Origin: Cognatundibacterium curvum
Lineage (GTDB): Bacteria > Pseudomonadota > Gammaproteobacteria > Burkholderiales > Burkholderiaceae_D
NCBI RefSeq assembly: GCF_014284235.1
Contig: NZ_JACOGD010000001.1
Location: 186,001-250,000 of the forward strand
Length of the DNA stretch: 64,000 nucleotides
Direction of reading: 5' to 3'
In this document: one piece after another, positions 55,302 through 64,000 of the stretch
Layout: the number at the start of each line of letters is the position of its first letter
Numbering within the stretch: position 1 is the stretch's first letter
The notes under the pieces: generated by a model
What the model saw: the letters and a program-made list of their open reading frames with translations, nothing else
Database searches by the model: none
What the model was told of the DNA's origin: nothing
Program-made: the position numbers and the translations under genes

Positions 55302-56039
55302 ATGTCTACCAATTTCCGTCCCAGCGGGCGTGCCGCCGACGCCCTGCGTCCTGTCGTCATCAGCCGTCATTTCACCCGTCATGCAGAAGGTTCGGTGCTG
55401 ATCGAATTCGGTGATACCCGCGTTATTTGTACGGCGAGTATAGAAAACAAAGTACCTGGTTTTCTGAAGGGTAAAGGGCAGGGCTGGCTGACGGCAGAGT
55501 ACGGTATGTTGCCACGCTCCACCCACACGCGCATGGATCGCGAGGCTGCTAAAGGCAAACAGTCTGGCCGTACCCAGGAAATCCAACGTCTGATTGGCCG
55601 CTCCCTGCGCGCAGCGTTCGACCTGGAAGCCTTCGGTGAGCGCACCCTGCATATTGATTGCGACGTGATTCAGGCCGATGGAGGCACCCGCACAGCAGCG
55701 ATTTCCGGCGCTATGGTCGCCGCCTACGATGCGATGTCTACGCTGGTAGCGCAAGGCTTGATTCCGGCGGTACCGCTGAAGCATTTCGTGGCAGCGATTT
55801 CTGTCGGTGTGTATCGTGGCATTCCTGTGCTGGATCTGGATTATCCGGAAGATTCTGATTGCGATACCGATATGAATGTGGTCATGACCGATGCGGGCAG
55901 CTTCATTGAAGTGCAGGGCACAGCAGAAGGCGCTGCATTTGATCGCCAGACCATGAATACCTTACTGGAATTGGCTGAGAGTGGCATTTCTGATCTGATT
56001 GCGCTGCAAAAGCAAGTGCTGGGTCTGTTAGACGCCTGA
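55302..56039 (+). CDS. rph: Ribonuclease PH
   Basis: A 245-residue phosphorolytic 3' exoribonuclease that trims tRNA precursors. [13 protein letters not shown] at the N-terminus, [33 protein letters not shown] and [18 protein letters not shown] are conserved; full length, without the C-terminal truncation seen in E. coli K-12. It starts three bases after the phosphatase gene and is followed by rdgB. Confidence 0.97.
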   Translation: MSTNFRPSGRAADALRPVVISRHFTRHAEGSVLIEFGDTRVICTASIENKVPGFLKGKGQGWLTAEYGMLPRSTHTRMDREAAKGKQSGRTQEIQRLIGRSLRAAFDLEAFGERTLHIDCDVIQADGGTRTAAISGAMVAAYDAMSTLVAQGLIPAVPLKHFVAAISVGVYRGIPVLDLDYPEDSDCDTDMNVVMTDAGSFIEVQGTAEGAAFDRQTMNTLLELAESGISDLIALQKQVLGLLDA

Positions 56040-56137
56040 TAGCCGCGAAATCGCATAGTAAACGCGATAATGACGGTGTCACACTCGCGTTATATAAAGT
56101 AAATGAAGTAAATGCATAGCAAATCAGAGCAGATAGT

Positions 56138-56722
56138 ATGAGTAAAAAGATCGTGTTAGCCTCTAACAATCAGGGCAAACTCAAAGAGTTTCATCAAATC
56201 CTGGCTCCACTGGGCATAGAGTTGCTGCCGCAAGCGGCATTGGCGGTACCGGAAACGGATGAGCCCTTTTTTACTTTCGTCGAAAATGCACTCAGAAAAG
56301 CCAGACATGCTGCTGCAATGACTGGCTTACCCGCCTTGGCAGACGATTCCGGTATCTGTGTGCCCGCATTGGGTGGCGCACCCGGCGTACTGTCTGCACG
56401 TTATGCAGGTGAACCAAAATCTGATGCGCGCAATAATCAGAAACTGATGAGTGACTTGCAAAATCACACTGATCACTCGGCTTATTATTACTGTGTTCTG
56501 GTGTATGTGCGCAGTGCAGACGATCCACAACCGGTGATTGCAGATGGTGCCTGGCATGGCAGTTTGCTGGCTGAGCCACGCGGTGATGCGGGTTTCGGTT
56601 ATGATCCTCACTTTTTGATTCCAGAGTTGCAGCAAACTGTAGCCGAATTATCGCCAGAGCAAAAAAACCGCTTATCGCATCGCGGTCAGGCCTTACGCAG
56701 TTTGTTTGAAAAGTTAAAATGA
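56138..56722 (+). CDS. rdgB: XTP/dITP diphosphatase
   Basis: A 194-residue HAM1-type house-cleaning enzyme removing ITP and XTP. VLASNNQGKLKEF at the start, LADDSGICVPALGGAPGV, SARYAG and GFGYDPHF are the substrate and metal motifs. Its stop overlaps hemW by four bases (ATGA). Confidence 0.97.
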   Translation: MSKKIVLASNNQGKLKEFHQILAPLGIELLPQAALAVPETDEPFFTFVENALRKARHAAAMTGLPALADDSGICVPALGGAPGVLSARYAGEPKSDARNNQKLMSDLQNHTDHSAYYYCVLVYVRSADDPQPVIADGAWHGSLLAEPRGDAGFGYDPHFLIPELQQTVAELSPEQKNRLSHRGQALRSLFEKLK

Positions 56723-57969
56723 TTCCAATTAAACCAGTCGGACCAGCTTCTGCGCCTAAGAAAAGTGCTGAACTGTCCGATATCCCTCAGGATGTTTTTG
56801 CCCAATACCTGACACCGGGCGCATTGCACCTGACGGCACTTCCGCCATTATCCCTGTATGTGCATTTCCCCTGGTGTGTCAGAAAGTGCCCTTATTGCGA
56901 CTTTAATTCGCATGAAGTAAAAGGCAGCTTCGATGAGCAAGCCTATCTGCAGGCGCTGCGTACCGATCTGGAGATGTCCTTGCCCATGATCTGGGGACGC
57001 CGTATCCATACAGTGTTTATCGGCGGTGGCACCCCCAGCCTGATGTCGGCAGCCGGGGTCGATCGCTTATTATCGGATATCCGCACTTTACTGCCGCTGG
57101 ATGCCGATGCAGAGATCACGCTGGAAGCCAATCCGGGCACCTTTGAAACCGAAAAGTTTAAGTCTTTCCGCGCCAGTGGCATTAATCGTCTGTCGATAGG
57201 CATACAAAGTTTTCATTCTGGCCATCTGCAGGCCCTGGGCCGCATCCACAATGGGGATGAAGCCAGGAAGGCGATAGATATCGCTGGCAGCTACTTTGAT
57301 AATTTCAATCTGGATCTGATGTTTGCTTTGCCGTCACAAACTTTGGCGGAGTCGGCACAGGATCTGGAAACCGCGCTGTCGTTTGCGCCGCGTCACTTGT
57401 CTTTGTATCACCTGACGATGGAGCCAAACACGTACTTTGCTAAATTTCCGCCAGCTTTGCCAGATGAAGACAGCAGTGCAGAAATGCAGGAACAGATACA
57501 TGCGCGCATGGAAAGCGCGGGCTACCGCAATTATGAAGTGTCCGCCTATGCATTGCCAGGACATGAGTCCAGGCATAATCTGAATTACTGGAATTTCGGT
57601 GACTATCTGGGCATAGGTGCAGGTGCGCACAGTAAGCTGTCATTTCCTCACCGTGTAGTGCGCCAGGCCAGATATAAACAGCCTAAAGCTTATATGGATG
57701 CAGTCCGTGCGGGCAATCCGGCGCAGGAAGCAAATGAAATCGCCGTCAGTGATTTGCCGTTTGAATTCATGCTCAACGCACTGCGCTTGCAAGCCGGTTT
57801 TCCTGTTTCATTATTTCAGGAACGCACAGGCTTGTTGTTAAACCGCATAGAAAAAGAACTGCAACAAGCAGAGGCAAAAGGCTTGATATACCGCGATCAT
57901 GCATTGATTATGCCGACTGAAAAAGGTAAGTTATTCCTGAATGATCTGCAGGAACTCTTTCTCCCCTAA
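56719..57969 (+). CDS. hemW: Radical SAM heme chaperone HemW
   Basis: A 416-residue HemW. The cluster motif is CVRKCPYCDF, with cysteines spaced CxxxCxxC plus the HemW-specific extra cysteine position occupied by F, and RHNLNYWNFGDYLGIGAGAHS is the heme-binding HNxxYW region that separates HemW from HemN. It overlaps rdgB by four bases. A 35-residue N-terminal extension precedes the radical SAM core. Confidence 0.93.
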   Translation: MIPIKPVGPASAPKKSAELSDIPQDVFAQYLTPGALHLTALPPLSLYVHFPWCVRKCPYCDFNSHEVKGSFDEQAYLQALRTDLEMSLPMIWGRRIHTVFIGGGTPSLMSAAGVDRLLSDIRTLLPLDADAEITLEANPGTFETEKFKSFRASGINRLSIGIQSFHSGHLQALGRIHNGDEARKAIDIAGSYFDNFNLDLMFALPSQTLAESAQDLETALSFAPRHLSLYHLTMEPNTYFAKFPPALPDEDSSAEMQEQIHARMESAGYRNYEVSAYALPGHESRHNLNYWNFGDYLGIGAGAHSKLSFPHRVVRQARYKQPKAYMDAVRAGNPAQEANEIAVSDLPFEFMLNALRLQAGFPVSLFQERTGLLLNRIEKELQQAEAKGLIYRDHALIMPTEKGKLFLNDLQELFLP

Positions 57970-58123
57970 GCTTAAAATATGAAGCGACCACGCGCTGCCA
58001 GTCTTCAGGTGTAGCGGCGGTCCAGAGCGGTATTTAGCGGCCCTGGCCGCTTTGACCATAGTAATAATCATTAGCTAAGCCTAAACAAAAGCTAAAACAA
58101 GCTAAACAGAAGTAGCTTTATTT

Positions 58124-59314
58124 ATGACGCAATCCACGGTAATCACCACATTTCTACCCGTATTTAATCAGCAGCAGCAACTGCTTGCGCTAAGTCCTGA
58201 TTTAGCAGCTTTGGATCAGGATGCAGCGATTGCAGCCTTGCAGCATTGGAAGCAACTGGAACTATTTGAACAATTACCGACACTAAACTGGATGGTGTAT
58301 GTCCGCGACTTGAATCAATTGCCGACTGATCTGCATCAGCGCCTTCCGGCAAACAAAATCATGTTGTGTATTCCTGAGCAGGTATGTCAGGAGCAGGAAT
58401 TGCAAACCCGCCTTAAACATTTTGCGCGTTCAGGATTCCGTATCTATACCGATGACTTTCAGTCCGTCTCAGATCTGGCCTGGAGCGATACCAAAGATAT
58501 CGTGATCGACGGCCAGGCGGGCGTGCCGTTCTCCGCTAAGCTGTGGATGCTGCGCCTGCCTCAAGGTCAGCATTGGGCGAAAAACGTTGATACAGCTGCT
58601 GTGCTTGAACAGGCGGTGGCAACAGGGTTTAAGCTGTTTTCTGGCGACTATGCGTTTCACCCGGCAAAGAACAATAGCACAGCCGACGGCTCTGCTAAAA
58701 CCCGTTTGCTCAAGTTGCTGGGTTTGGTCGCACGTGATGCCGACTCTAAGGAATTGGAAGACTTGTTTAAACAAGATGCCAATTTGTCCTATTTACTGTT
58801 CCGGCTGGTCAGTTCGGCTGCATTTGCACAAACCGTTAAAGTCAGTAATTTCGGACAGGCGATCAATTTGCTCGGACGCAGGCAATTGCAGCGCTGGCTA
58901 CAGCTTTTGCTGTATGCCAAACAATCTGATCAGGGGGGGGCGCTCAATCCACTGATGGCGCGTGCTGCATTTCGCGCGGCAATGATGGAGGCCTTGGCTC
59001 TGCGTATGGGTTTCAATCGGGATATGTCCGACGGCGCATTTATGGTTGGTATGTTTTCTTTGCTGGACACTTTATTCGCCAGTACATTAGCGGAAGTCCT
59101 GCAGCCACTAAATCTGCAAGAAGATTACATTGCAGCATTATTGCAGCGTAGCGGGCCGTTGGGGCGTTGCTTGCAACTGACAGAAATGGCCGACAGGTAC
59201 TATCAACCCACATTACGCGGTATGCTTACCGAATTGGCATTGTCTGAAGATGACTATTTGTTGAGTGTGACGCATGCATTTGCATGGGTTAATCAGGTAT
59301 GTAAGGATATGTAG
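58124..59314 (+). CDS. EAL-like/HDOD signalling protein
   Basis: A 396-residue soluble protein of the EAL-HDOD (YuxH-type) group. The first about 190 residues follow the EAL fold but have no EAL motif or DDFG, so cyclic-di-GMP cleavage is not expected. The HDOD domain (about 195-390) includes KTRLLKLLGLVARDADSKEL and SYLLFRLVSSAAF. HDOD proteins act in signalling through protein contacts. The next gene starts two bases after its stop, so they form one unit. Confidence 0.85.
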   Translation: MTQSTVITTFLPVFNQQQQLLALSPDLAALDQDAAIAALQHWKQLELFEQLPTLNWMVYVRDLNQLPTDLHQRLPANKIMLCIPEQVCQEQELQTRLKHFARSGFRIYTDDFQSVSDLAWSDTKDIVIDGQAGVPFSAKLWMLRLPQGQHWAKNVDTAAVLEQAVATGFKLFSGDYAFHPAKNNSTADGSAKTRLLKLLGLVARDADSKELEDLFKQDANLSYLLFRLVSSAAFAQTVKVSNFGQAINLLGRRQLQRWLQLLLYAKQSDQGGALNPLMARAAFRAAMMEALALRMGFNRDMSDGAFMVGMFSLLDTLFASTLAEVLQPLNLQEDYIAALLQRSGPLGRCLQLTEMADRYYQPTLRGMLTELALSEDDYLLSVTHAFAWVNQVCKDM

Positions 59315-59315
59315 C

Positions 59316-61322
59316 ATGACATCCCCATCTGTTGAGGATCTGACTGTTGCGATCACCTTGAATGAGGTGGTACTGATCTTGCCAGATGATGAGCTGGAGG
59401 CTGGCATTAATCGGGTGACCACGGGACTTTTTTCAGATGCACAGATTCAGTTTGTTTTGGGCAATCCAGAACTCAATGCGGTGAATGAAGATCACCATGT
59501 CTGTAGTCCTGTCACGCCCGAGTGTTTTTATTTGCTCTCGGGTCGTTATGGAAAATACAGTGAAGCGGACCTCAAAAAATTGCATGTGCTGACCGCGCTC
59601 ACAGCCCGTCTGCTGGCGACCAGAAAAGAACTGCTGGAACAAAAAAATAAGTGGCACAACTGCCAGTTGCTGCACACGCAGATACTCGACCATTTACACG
59701 ACTCCGTGATCACGATGGATCTGGCTGGCTTTATCCTGAGCTGGAATCGCGGTGCTGAAAATTTATTCGGTTACAGTGCACAAGAGGCACTGGGTAAAAA
59801 CATCATTTTTTTATACGACCAGGAAGGCCGGGAAGATGACATCCGTTACGATCATTTTCTGGAACATGGCGGCAGCACCATGGAAGTCAGGCGTAAAAAG
59901 AAATCGGGAGAAGTATTCTGGGCCAGCCTCACACTGAATACCTTAAAAGATAAAAATGGTTCCCCAATTGCGTTGGTCGGTTATCTGCGTGATATCACGC
60001 AGCGAAAACAAACAGAAGAGCAATTAAATCACCTCGCCTATTTTGATCCGTTGACCAATCTGCCAAACCGTATCTTTTTTAAAAAACTGGTCGATCAGCG
60101 CTTACAACTGGCACAGCGTAAGCATCAGCGTTGCGCAGTGTTATTTGTTGATTTAAACCGCTTTAAAGCGGTCAATGATACGTTGGGCCATGAAATAGGG
60201 AATGCATTGCTGCAGCAGGTGGCACAACGTTTTCGCCAGGTGTTGCGGGACGAAGATATCGTGGCACGCCTGGGCAGCGATGAGTTTGCGATTGCCATTG
60301 CTGATATCGCGAGTCAGACGCATGTGGGTCTGGTGGTGGAAAAATTGCTGGGCAGCCTGGATGCGCCATTTCTGGTCGATAGCTTCGATCTTGGTATCGG
60401 TGCCAGCGTGGGTATCGCCATGTTCCCTGATGATGGCATCAATGCTGATGCTTTGTTACAGTGCGCTGATATCGCCATGTACAAAGTGAAGCGCGATGCT
60501 TCCGTGTTTTCGGGTGACTACGCTTACTACAATCAGGAAATGAATGCCCATGTTGCAGATCGTCTGTACCTGGAGACTGATTTACGTAAAGCACTGGAAT
60601 TGCAACAGTTTTTCTTGCTATACCAGCCCAAATTCGCCATCGCAACCGGTGAATTCCTGTCCGTAGAAGCCCTGGTACGCTGGCAGCACCCGGAACGCGG
60701 CATGGTCTCGCCTGCTGACTTCATACAGATAGCGGAAGATACTGGCCTCATTATTGAATTGGGAAATTGGGTGCTGCATTCCGCTTGCAGGCAGGCACGC
60801 ATTTGGCAGGATGCCGGGATAGCGCCATTCCTGATTGGCGTCAATGTTTCTGCACGTGAGTTCAGCGATGCGCTGCCCGGAAAAGTCGCGACAGCGCTAA
60901 AAGTGTACGGCATTGCGCCTCAATGGTTGCAACTGGAAATCACGGAAAGCATGCTGATGCAAGGCGCAGAGGAGGTGATACGGATTATGAACCAGCTGGT
61001 CGCGCTTGGTATAGGCCTGGCTTTAGATGATTTTGGGACCGGCTATTCCAGCCTTTCGTATCTGAAACGCTTTCCTGTTGCTACCCTAAAAATCGATCAG
61101 TCGTTTGTACATGGTATTCCATCTGATAGCAATGATTGTGCCATTGCCAGCGCCATTATCGTGATGGCACATCAACTTAACTTAGAGGTTGTCGCCGAGG
61201 GGGTCGAGACCATAGAGCAATTTGAATTTTTAGGAGAGGCCGGCTGCAACCAGGCGCAGGGTTATTTACTGTCACAACCAGTCAGTGCCGAAAAAATCGC
61301 AAGCCTGTATTTAGGTAAATGA
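59316..61322 (+). CDS. PAS-GGDEF-EAL cyclic-di-GMP protein
   Basis: A 668-residue protein. An N-terminal region (to about 120) is followed by PAS (DSVITMDLAGFILSWNRGAE), GGDEF and EAL domains. The GGDEF site reads RLGSDEF, with the second glycine replaced by serine, so cyclase activity is doubtful. The EAL site is complete: EALVRWQHP, NVSAREF, LEITES, DDFGTGYSS, KIDQSF and EGVET. It probably acts as a phosphodiesterase. ATG 59316 has AAGGA about eight bases upstream. It is coupled to the HDOD gene. Confidence 0.9.
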   Translation: MTSPSVEDLTVAITLNEVVLILPDDELEAGINRVTTGLFSDAQIQFVLGNPELNAVNEDHHVCSPVTPECFYLLSGRYGKYSEADLKKLHVLTALTARLLATRKELLEQKNKWHNCQLLHTQILDHLHDSVITMDLAGFILSWNRGAENLFGYSAQEALGKNIIFLYDQEGREDDIRYDHFLEHGGSTMEVRRKKKSGEVFWASLTLNTLKDKNGSPIALVGYLRDITQRKQTEEQLNHLAYFDPLTNLPNRIFFKKLVDQRLQLAQRKHQRCAVLFVDLNRFKAVNDTLGHEIGNALLQQVAQRFRQVLRDEDIVARLGSDEFAIAIADIASQTHVGLVVEKLLGSLDAPFLVDSFDLGIGASVGIAMFPDDGINADALLQCADIAMYKVKRDASVFSGDYAYYNQEMNAHVADRLYLETDLRKALELQQFFLLYQPKFAIATGEFLSVEALVRWQHPERGMVSPADFIQIAEDTGLIIELGNWVLHSACRQARIWQDAGIAPFLIGVNVSAREFSDALPGKVATALKVYGIAPQWLQLEITESMLMQGAEEVIRIMNQLVALGIGLALDDFGTGYSSLSYLKRFPVATLKIDQSFVHGIPSDSNDCAIASAIIVMAHQLNLEVVAEGVETIEQFEFLGEAGCNQAQGYLLSQPVSAEKIASLYLGK

Positions 61323-61370
61323 AGCACAGATCTTGTCAATGTGATCCCGGCAGGATATAATAAAAGGCTT

Positions 61371-61460
61371 GGAAGGTTGGCAGAGCGGTTGAATGCACCA
61401 GTCTTGAAAACTGGCGAGGTGTTAAAGCCTTCGTGAGTTCGAATCTCACACCTTCCGCCA
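61371..61460 (+). tRNA. tRNA-Ser (anticodon TGA)
   Basis: A 90-nt class II tRNA. Acceptor arm GGAAGGT pairs with ACCTTCC; the anticodon stem CCAGT/ACTGG holds CTTGAAA, giving anticodon TGA. A long variable arm follows, then the T arm with GTTCGAATC. CCA (61458-61460) is encoded. A terminator follows at once. Confidence 0.97.
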
Positions 61461-61470
61461 AAAAATTTTG

Positions 61471-61500
61471 AAAAAGCCCTTGTAAATCAAGGGCTTTTTT
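61471..61500 (+). terminator. Rho-independent terminator after tRNA-Ser
   Basis: An 11-bp stem (AAAAAGCCCTT with AAGGGCTTTTT) around a short loop ends in a T run. Positions 61501-61771 hold no recognisable gene and no integrase or duplicated tRNA end. Confidence 0.92.
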
Positions 61501-61771
61501 GTTTTTGCTAGCTTAGTTATACCATTTGGTATGCCATCAAATCGCATTACTCTTCAAAATATTTGAGCAATTTTGCTTACTCTTGCCTGGCTGGCTTATT
61601 CCTGAAGCGATAGCAAGCTAGCTACTTTGTGATGACTTCCCAGTTTATTATAAAATCAGTTCAATCCGATTTTGTGACAAATACCTGTCTCTGATAACTT
61701 CAGTGACGTGTATTTCATGCACATCGAAAACACAAAAATTGAGCGTATATTTTTAAATATTTCGCTCGTGC

Positions 61772-63736
61772 TTATTTGGTCACGATTGCAAATGTCCCCG
61801 GTGCTTTATCGATCAGACTAAAAAAGCGAACCAGGTCAATGCGACTGCCATCGACACGCAGATCCTCACTCAGCAAGGTATCTTTCACGCCTGCGGTATT
61901 GGTCATCATCTTTAAAAACAGCGGCTTGGTTAATGTGAGTGTGGCATTGGCATCCTTTGCCGCTACTGCCCGCTTGTGATGTAGCACGGCATTTTCTATC
62001 CACAATACATACGACTCTTTACTATCGCTGAGCACCAGATTGATTTTCAAATTTTTGTTTTCAGCAGACTCGCCATTCAAACTGGCTGCCATCGCTTCCA
62101 GAAATTTTTCTGTCGGCGTCTGCGCCAGCATATCGATCAGAAATGCACGGTTAATGCCCTTTTTCGGCGGGCCATTTCTTAACTCGTCGACGGCAGTCAG
62201 ATAGCTGTTACGCCAGGTTGCCGATTCTGCTGCATAGCCCATTTGTTCATAGGTTTTTGCCAGCAGTTCTTTCGCTGCCTGATTGCCGCTATCGGCAAAT
62301 ACCAGATGATTCAAGAGTTCTGCCACCCAACGATAATCCCCCTTATCGTAAGCTGCCTGCGCATTGGCGAGCGCCTTGTCTGCACCGCCAGCGAGTTCAA
62401 TAATACGTTTGGCCGAGTCTTGCGGTGCGAGCGGGTTCAGGTGTGCCGGGTTGCCATCGTAAGCGCCGAGGTAAAACTGATAGATCGCTTTGACATTGTG
62501 GCGCAGGTCGCCGTAATAGCCACGTGCTGCAAAAAAATTGGCCAGTGTCTTTGGCAATTTGATCTGATCGGCGATCTCATATGGTGTCAGTCCGGCATTC
62601 ATCAGGCGAACGGTTTGATCATGCATGTATTGATAGCTGTCACGTTGTTTGCTAATGAACTCAGCAATGCGGGCATGCCCCCAGACCGGCCAGTTATGCT
62701 GGCCAAAATACACCTCTGCACTGGCACTGTGTTCCAGCGCCTGATCGAGATAGGCAGACCAATGCTGGGCGTCGCGCACCTTTGCACCGCGGATAGGCAG
62801 CAGGTTATGCATGGTTTGCGCGAGAATTTCGGCGCCGGCATAGGCCTTCTTTTCCGGAAGTAAAAACGTCAATTCTGCTGGCGCCTCCGCCCCGGGCACA
62901 TTATAAAAAACGAAGCGTAAACCATCGATGCTGAGTTCCTGGCTTGCCTGCGTGATCTGCTGAGTTGGCGCGAGTATGCCTATGCTGCCGTAGACAACGC
63001 CTTTGCCAAGTCCGGTATCGACATTGCCTTTGACTGAGCGTGCTAAGTCTTTCCCAAACTGGTAAGCTGAACGACGTGCCATTGCGGTGCCGACCAGAAT
63101 ATTTTCGCTGGTGGCTTCTTCCATAAAACCGTCAGGCGCAATCACAGGGATTTTTCTTGCCAAGGCATCTTCGGAACTCACTACCCCCAGCACGCCTCCA
63201 AAATGGTCAGCATGGCTGTGCGTGAAAATCACCGCAGATACGGGCTTATTGCCCAGATGCTCGCGAGCGAAAGCAATCGCAGCTGCCGCGCTTTCTTTGG
63301 CAGTCAGCGGATCGACGACGATAAACCCGGTTTTACCTTCAATCAGCGTCATATTGGCAATATCGAAGCCGCGTAGCTGGTAAATTCCATCGGTAACTTT
63401 AAACAAGCCGATTTGCGCATTCAGCCTGGCATGTCGCCACAGACTGGGATTGACCGTAGCCGGTGCCGGGCCATCGACGAAGCGAAACGCATCAAAATCA
63501 ACCAGTACATCGCCAGCCGTGTTTGTAATTTTGCCGGTGGGACGTGCAATCCAGCCCCGCTTAGCATCCTCAAAGTCTTGCTGATCATCGAGCGCGAGAC
63601 TGGCTGCCATGTCAGCATTCGCTTTGATCGTGGTTGCGCTGACCTCGCCGTTGCTGTCGGCCGGAACCGGTTTTCCACACGCAGCCAACAACATACAGGC
63701 ACTGACGATAAGGCTAGAGGAAGCAAGCTGACGCAT
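61772..63736 (-). CDS. Alkyl-sulfatase-like metallo-beta-lactamase-fold lipoprotein
   Basis: A 654-residue enzyme of the SdsA1 class, which hydrolyses alkyl sulfates such as SDS. A lipobox (MLLAAC, cysteine near residue 20) points to envelope anchoring, not free secretion. Zinc ligands are in FTHSHADHFGG (about residues 172-182), and VYFGQHNWPVWGH is typical. The dimerisation part and a C-terminal SCP2-like domain (about 540-654) complete the three-domain layout. It diverges from a LysR-type gene that may regulate it. Confidence 0.9.
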   Translation of the reverse strand: MRQLASSSLIVSACMLLAACGKPVPADSNGEVSATTIKANADMAASLALDDQQDFEDAKRGWIARPTGKITNTAGDVLVDFDAFRFVDGPAPATVNPSLWRHARLNAQIGLFKVTDGIYQLRGFDIANMTLIEGKTGFIVVDPLTAKESAAAAIAFAREHLGNKPVSAVIFTHSHADHFGGVLGVVSSEDALARKIPVIAPDGFMEEATSENILVGTAMARRSAYQFGKDLARSVKGNVDTGLGKGVVYGSIGILAPTQQITQASQELSIDGLRFVFYNVPGAEAPAELTFLLPEKKAYAGAEILAQTMHNLLPIRGAKVRDAQHWSAYLDQALEHSASAEVYFGQHNWPVWGHARIAEFISKQRDSYQYMHDQTVRLMNAGLTPYEIADQIKLPKTLANFFAARGYYGDLRHNVKAIYQFYLGAYDGNPAHLNPLAPQDSAKRIIELAGGADKALANAQAAYDKGDYRWVAELLNHLVFADSGNQAAKELLAKTYEQMGYAAESATWRNSYLTAVDELRNGPPKKGINRAFLIDMLAQTPTEKFLEAMAASLNGESAENKNLKINLVLSDSKESYVLWIENAVLHHKRAVAAKDANATLTLTKPLFLKMMTNTAGVKDTLLSEDLRVDGSRIDLVRFFSLIDKAPGTFAIVTK

Positions 63737-63912
63737 GGTGACTCCTAAAGGAAAAGATCAATGGATTTATGGATTTGATAAGGCCATGACAGAGACGATC
63801 AGATAGCCGGGCAAAATAATTTTCGGTATGGATAAAAAAAGCAAAAAAATAAAACCGAAGTAAAGCGGTGAAACCATGCTGCTAAGTGTAGGAGCGAGTT
63901 CCTTATGCAGTC

Positions 63913-63950
63913 CAATGCAAATTTAAGATAAGATCAATGCATTCAATGCA
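63913..63950. promoter_or_regulatory. Three CAATGCA repeats in the sulfatase/LysR intergenic region
   Basis: CAATGCA occurs at 63913-63919, 63935-63941 and 63944-63950. The last two are in tandem and also form ATGCATTCAATGCAT, partly palindromic. They lie 21-58 bp before the LysR-type start codon, where such a regulator often binds. Binding is inference. Confidence 0.35.
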
Positions 63951-63970
63951 TAGCCTGATGGACGGAACTC

Positions 63971-64000
63971 ATGGAATTAAAACGACTGCGACACCTGATT
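63971..64000 (+). CDS. LysR-type transcriptional regulator, first 10 codons only
   Basis: The window ends after MELKRLRHLI, which fits the usual start of LysR-type regulators (MELRxLRYFV). It diverges from the sulfatase gene, the classic LysR arrangement. Only the first 10 residues are visible, so the call rests on start pattern and position. Confidence 0.6.
   Translation, partial: MELKRLRHLI

Noticed and set aside
61371-61771. tRNA-Ser as an integration site of a genomic island
   Set aside because: No integrase, no repeated tRNA 3' end and an ordinary gene follow.
1-64000. CRISPR arrays, rRNA operons
   Set aside because: No regularly spaced direct repeats of 24-40 bp and no rRNA sequence were seen.

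Overview
This window looks like chromosomal DNA of a betaproteobacterium, Burkholderiales, most likely an Oxalobacteraceae member of moderate GC such as an Undibacterium relative. The genus is inferred from gene order and gene content, not from any search. The evidence is the rpsB-tsf-pyrH-frr-cdsA-dxr-rseP-bamA-skp-lpxD-fabZ-lpxA-lpxB chain, the yicC/gmk/rpoZ/spoT cluster, an imuA-imuB-dnaE2 mutasome and remnants of giant RHS/LysM proteins.

Layout. 1-13.8 kb: translation and envelope genes, all on +, with clear terminators after rpsB, tsf, frr and lpxB. Two genes usual in this chain, uppS (between frr and cdsA) and rnhB (after lpxB), are absent. 13.9-19.2 kb: TatD-type nuclease, a periplasmic ankyrin protein, then a two-gene ABC importer preceded by a long structured leader whose last hairpin hides the ribosome binding site. 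19.2-32.3 kb: an accessory region. It holds two secreted unknown proteins, a DUF2214 membrane protein, three toxin-tip/immunity modules of the RHS polymorphic type (tips broken, immunity genes open), loose pieces of the giant RHS/LysM/transglutaminase-like carrier, a hipBA toxin-antitoxin pair with regularly spaced operators, and a decayed IS3-family element.

32.4-40.7 kb: DsbA-like oxidoreductase, L-lactate dehydrogenase, a Sel1-repeat protein, and on the - strand the SOS mutagenesis operon imuA-imuB-dnaE2, headed by a LexA-type box inside a 50-bp palindrome. 40.8-48.8 kb (- strand): a beta-barrel protein, a phosphate-binding-like protein and a membrane diguanylate cyclase in one cluster, a helix-hairpin-helix protein, a cyclophilin lipoprotein, and the molybdenum cofactor genes moaA, mobA, moeA. 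48.9-53.2 kb (- strand): spoT, rpoZ, gmk, yicC. 53.3-61.5 kb (+): Ser/Thr kinase and PP2C phosphatase, rph, rdgB, hemW, an EAL-like/HDOD protein, a GGDEF-EAL protein and tRNA-Ser(UGA). 61.8-64 kb: an alkyl-sulfatase-like lipoprotein diverging from the first codons of a LysR-type regulator.

The core genes work as expected: protein synthesis, lipid A and outer-membrane assembly, isoprenoid precursor synthesis, stringent response and Moco synthesis. The least ordinary parts are the toxin/immunity array (21.8-26.5 kb), the SOS palindrome (40.64-40.69 kb), the ABC-transporter leader (15.7-15.97 kb) and the hipBA operator array (29.35-29.41 kb).
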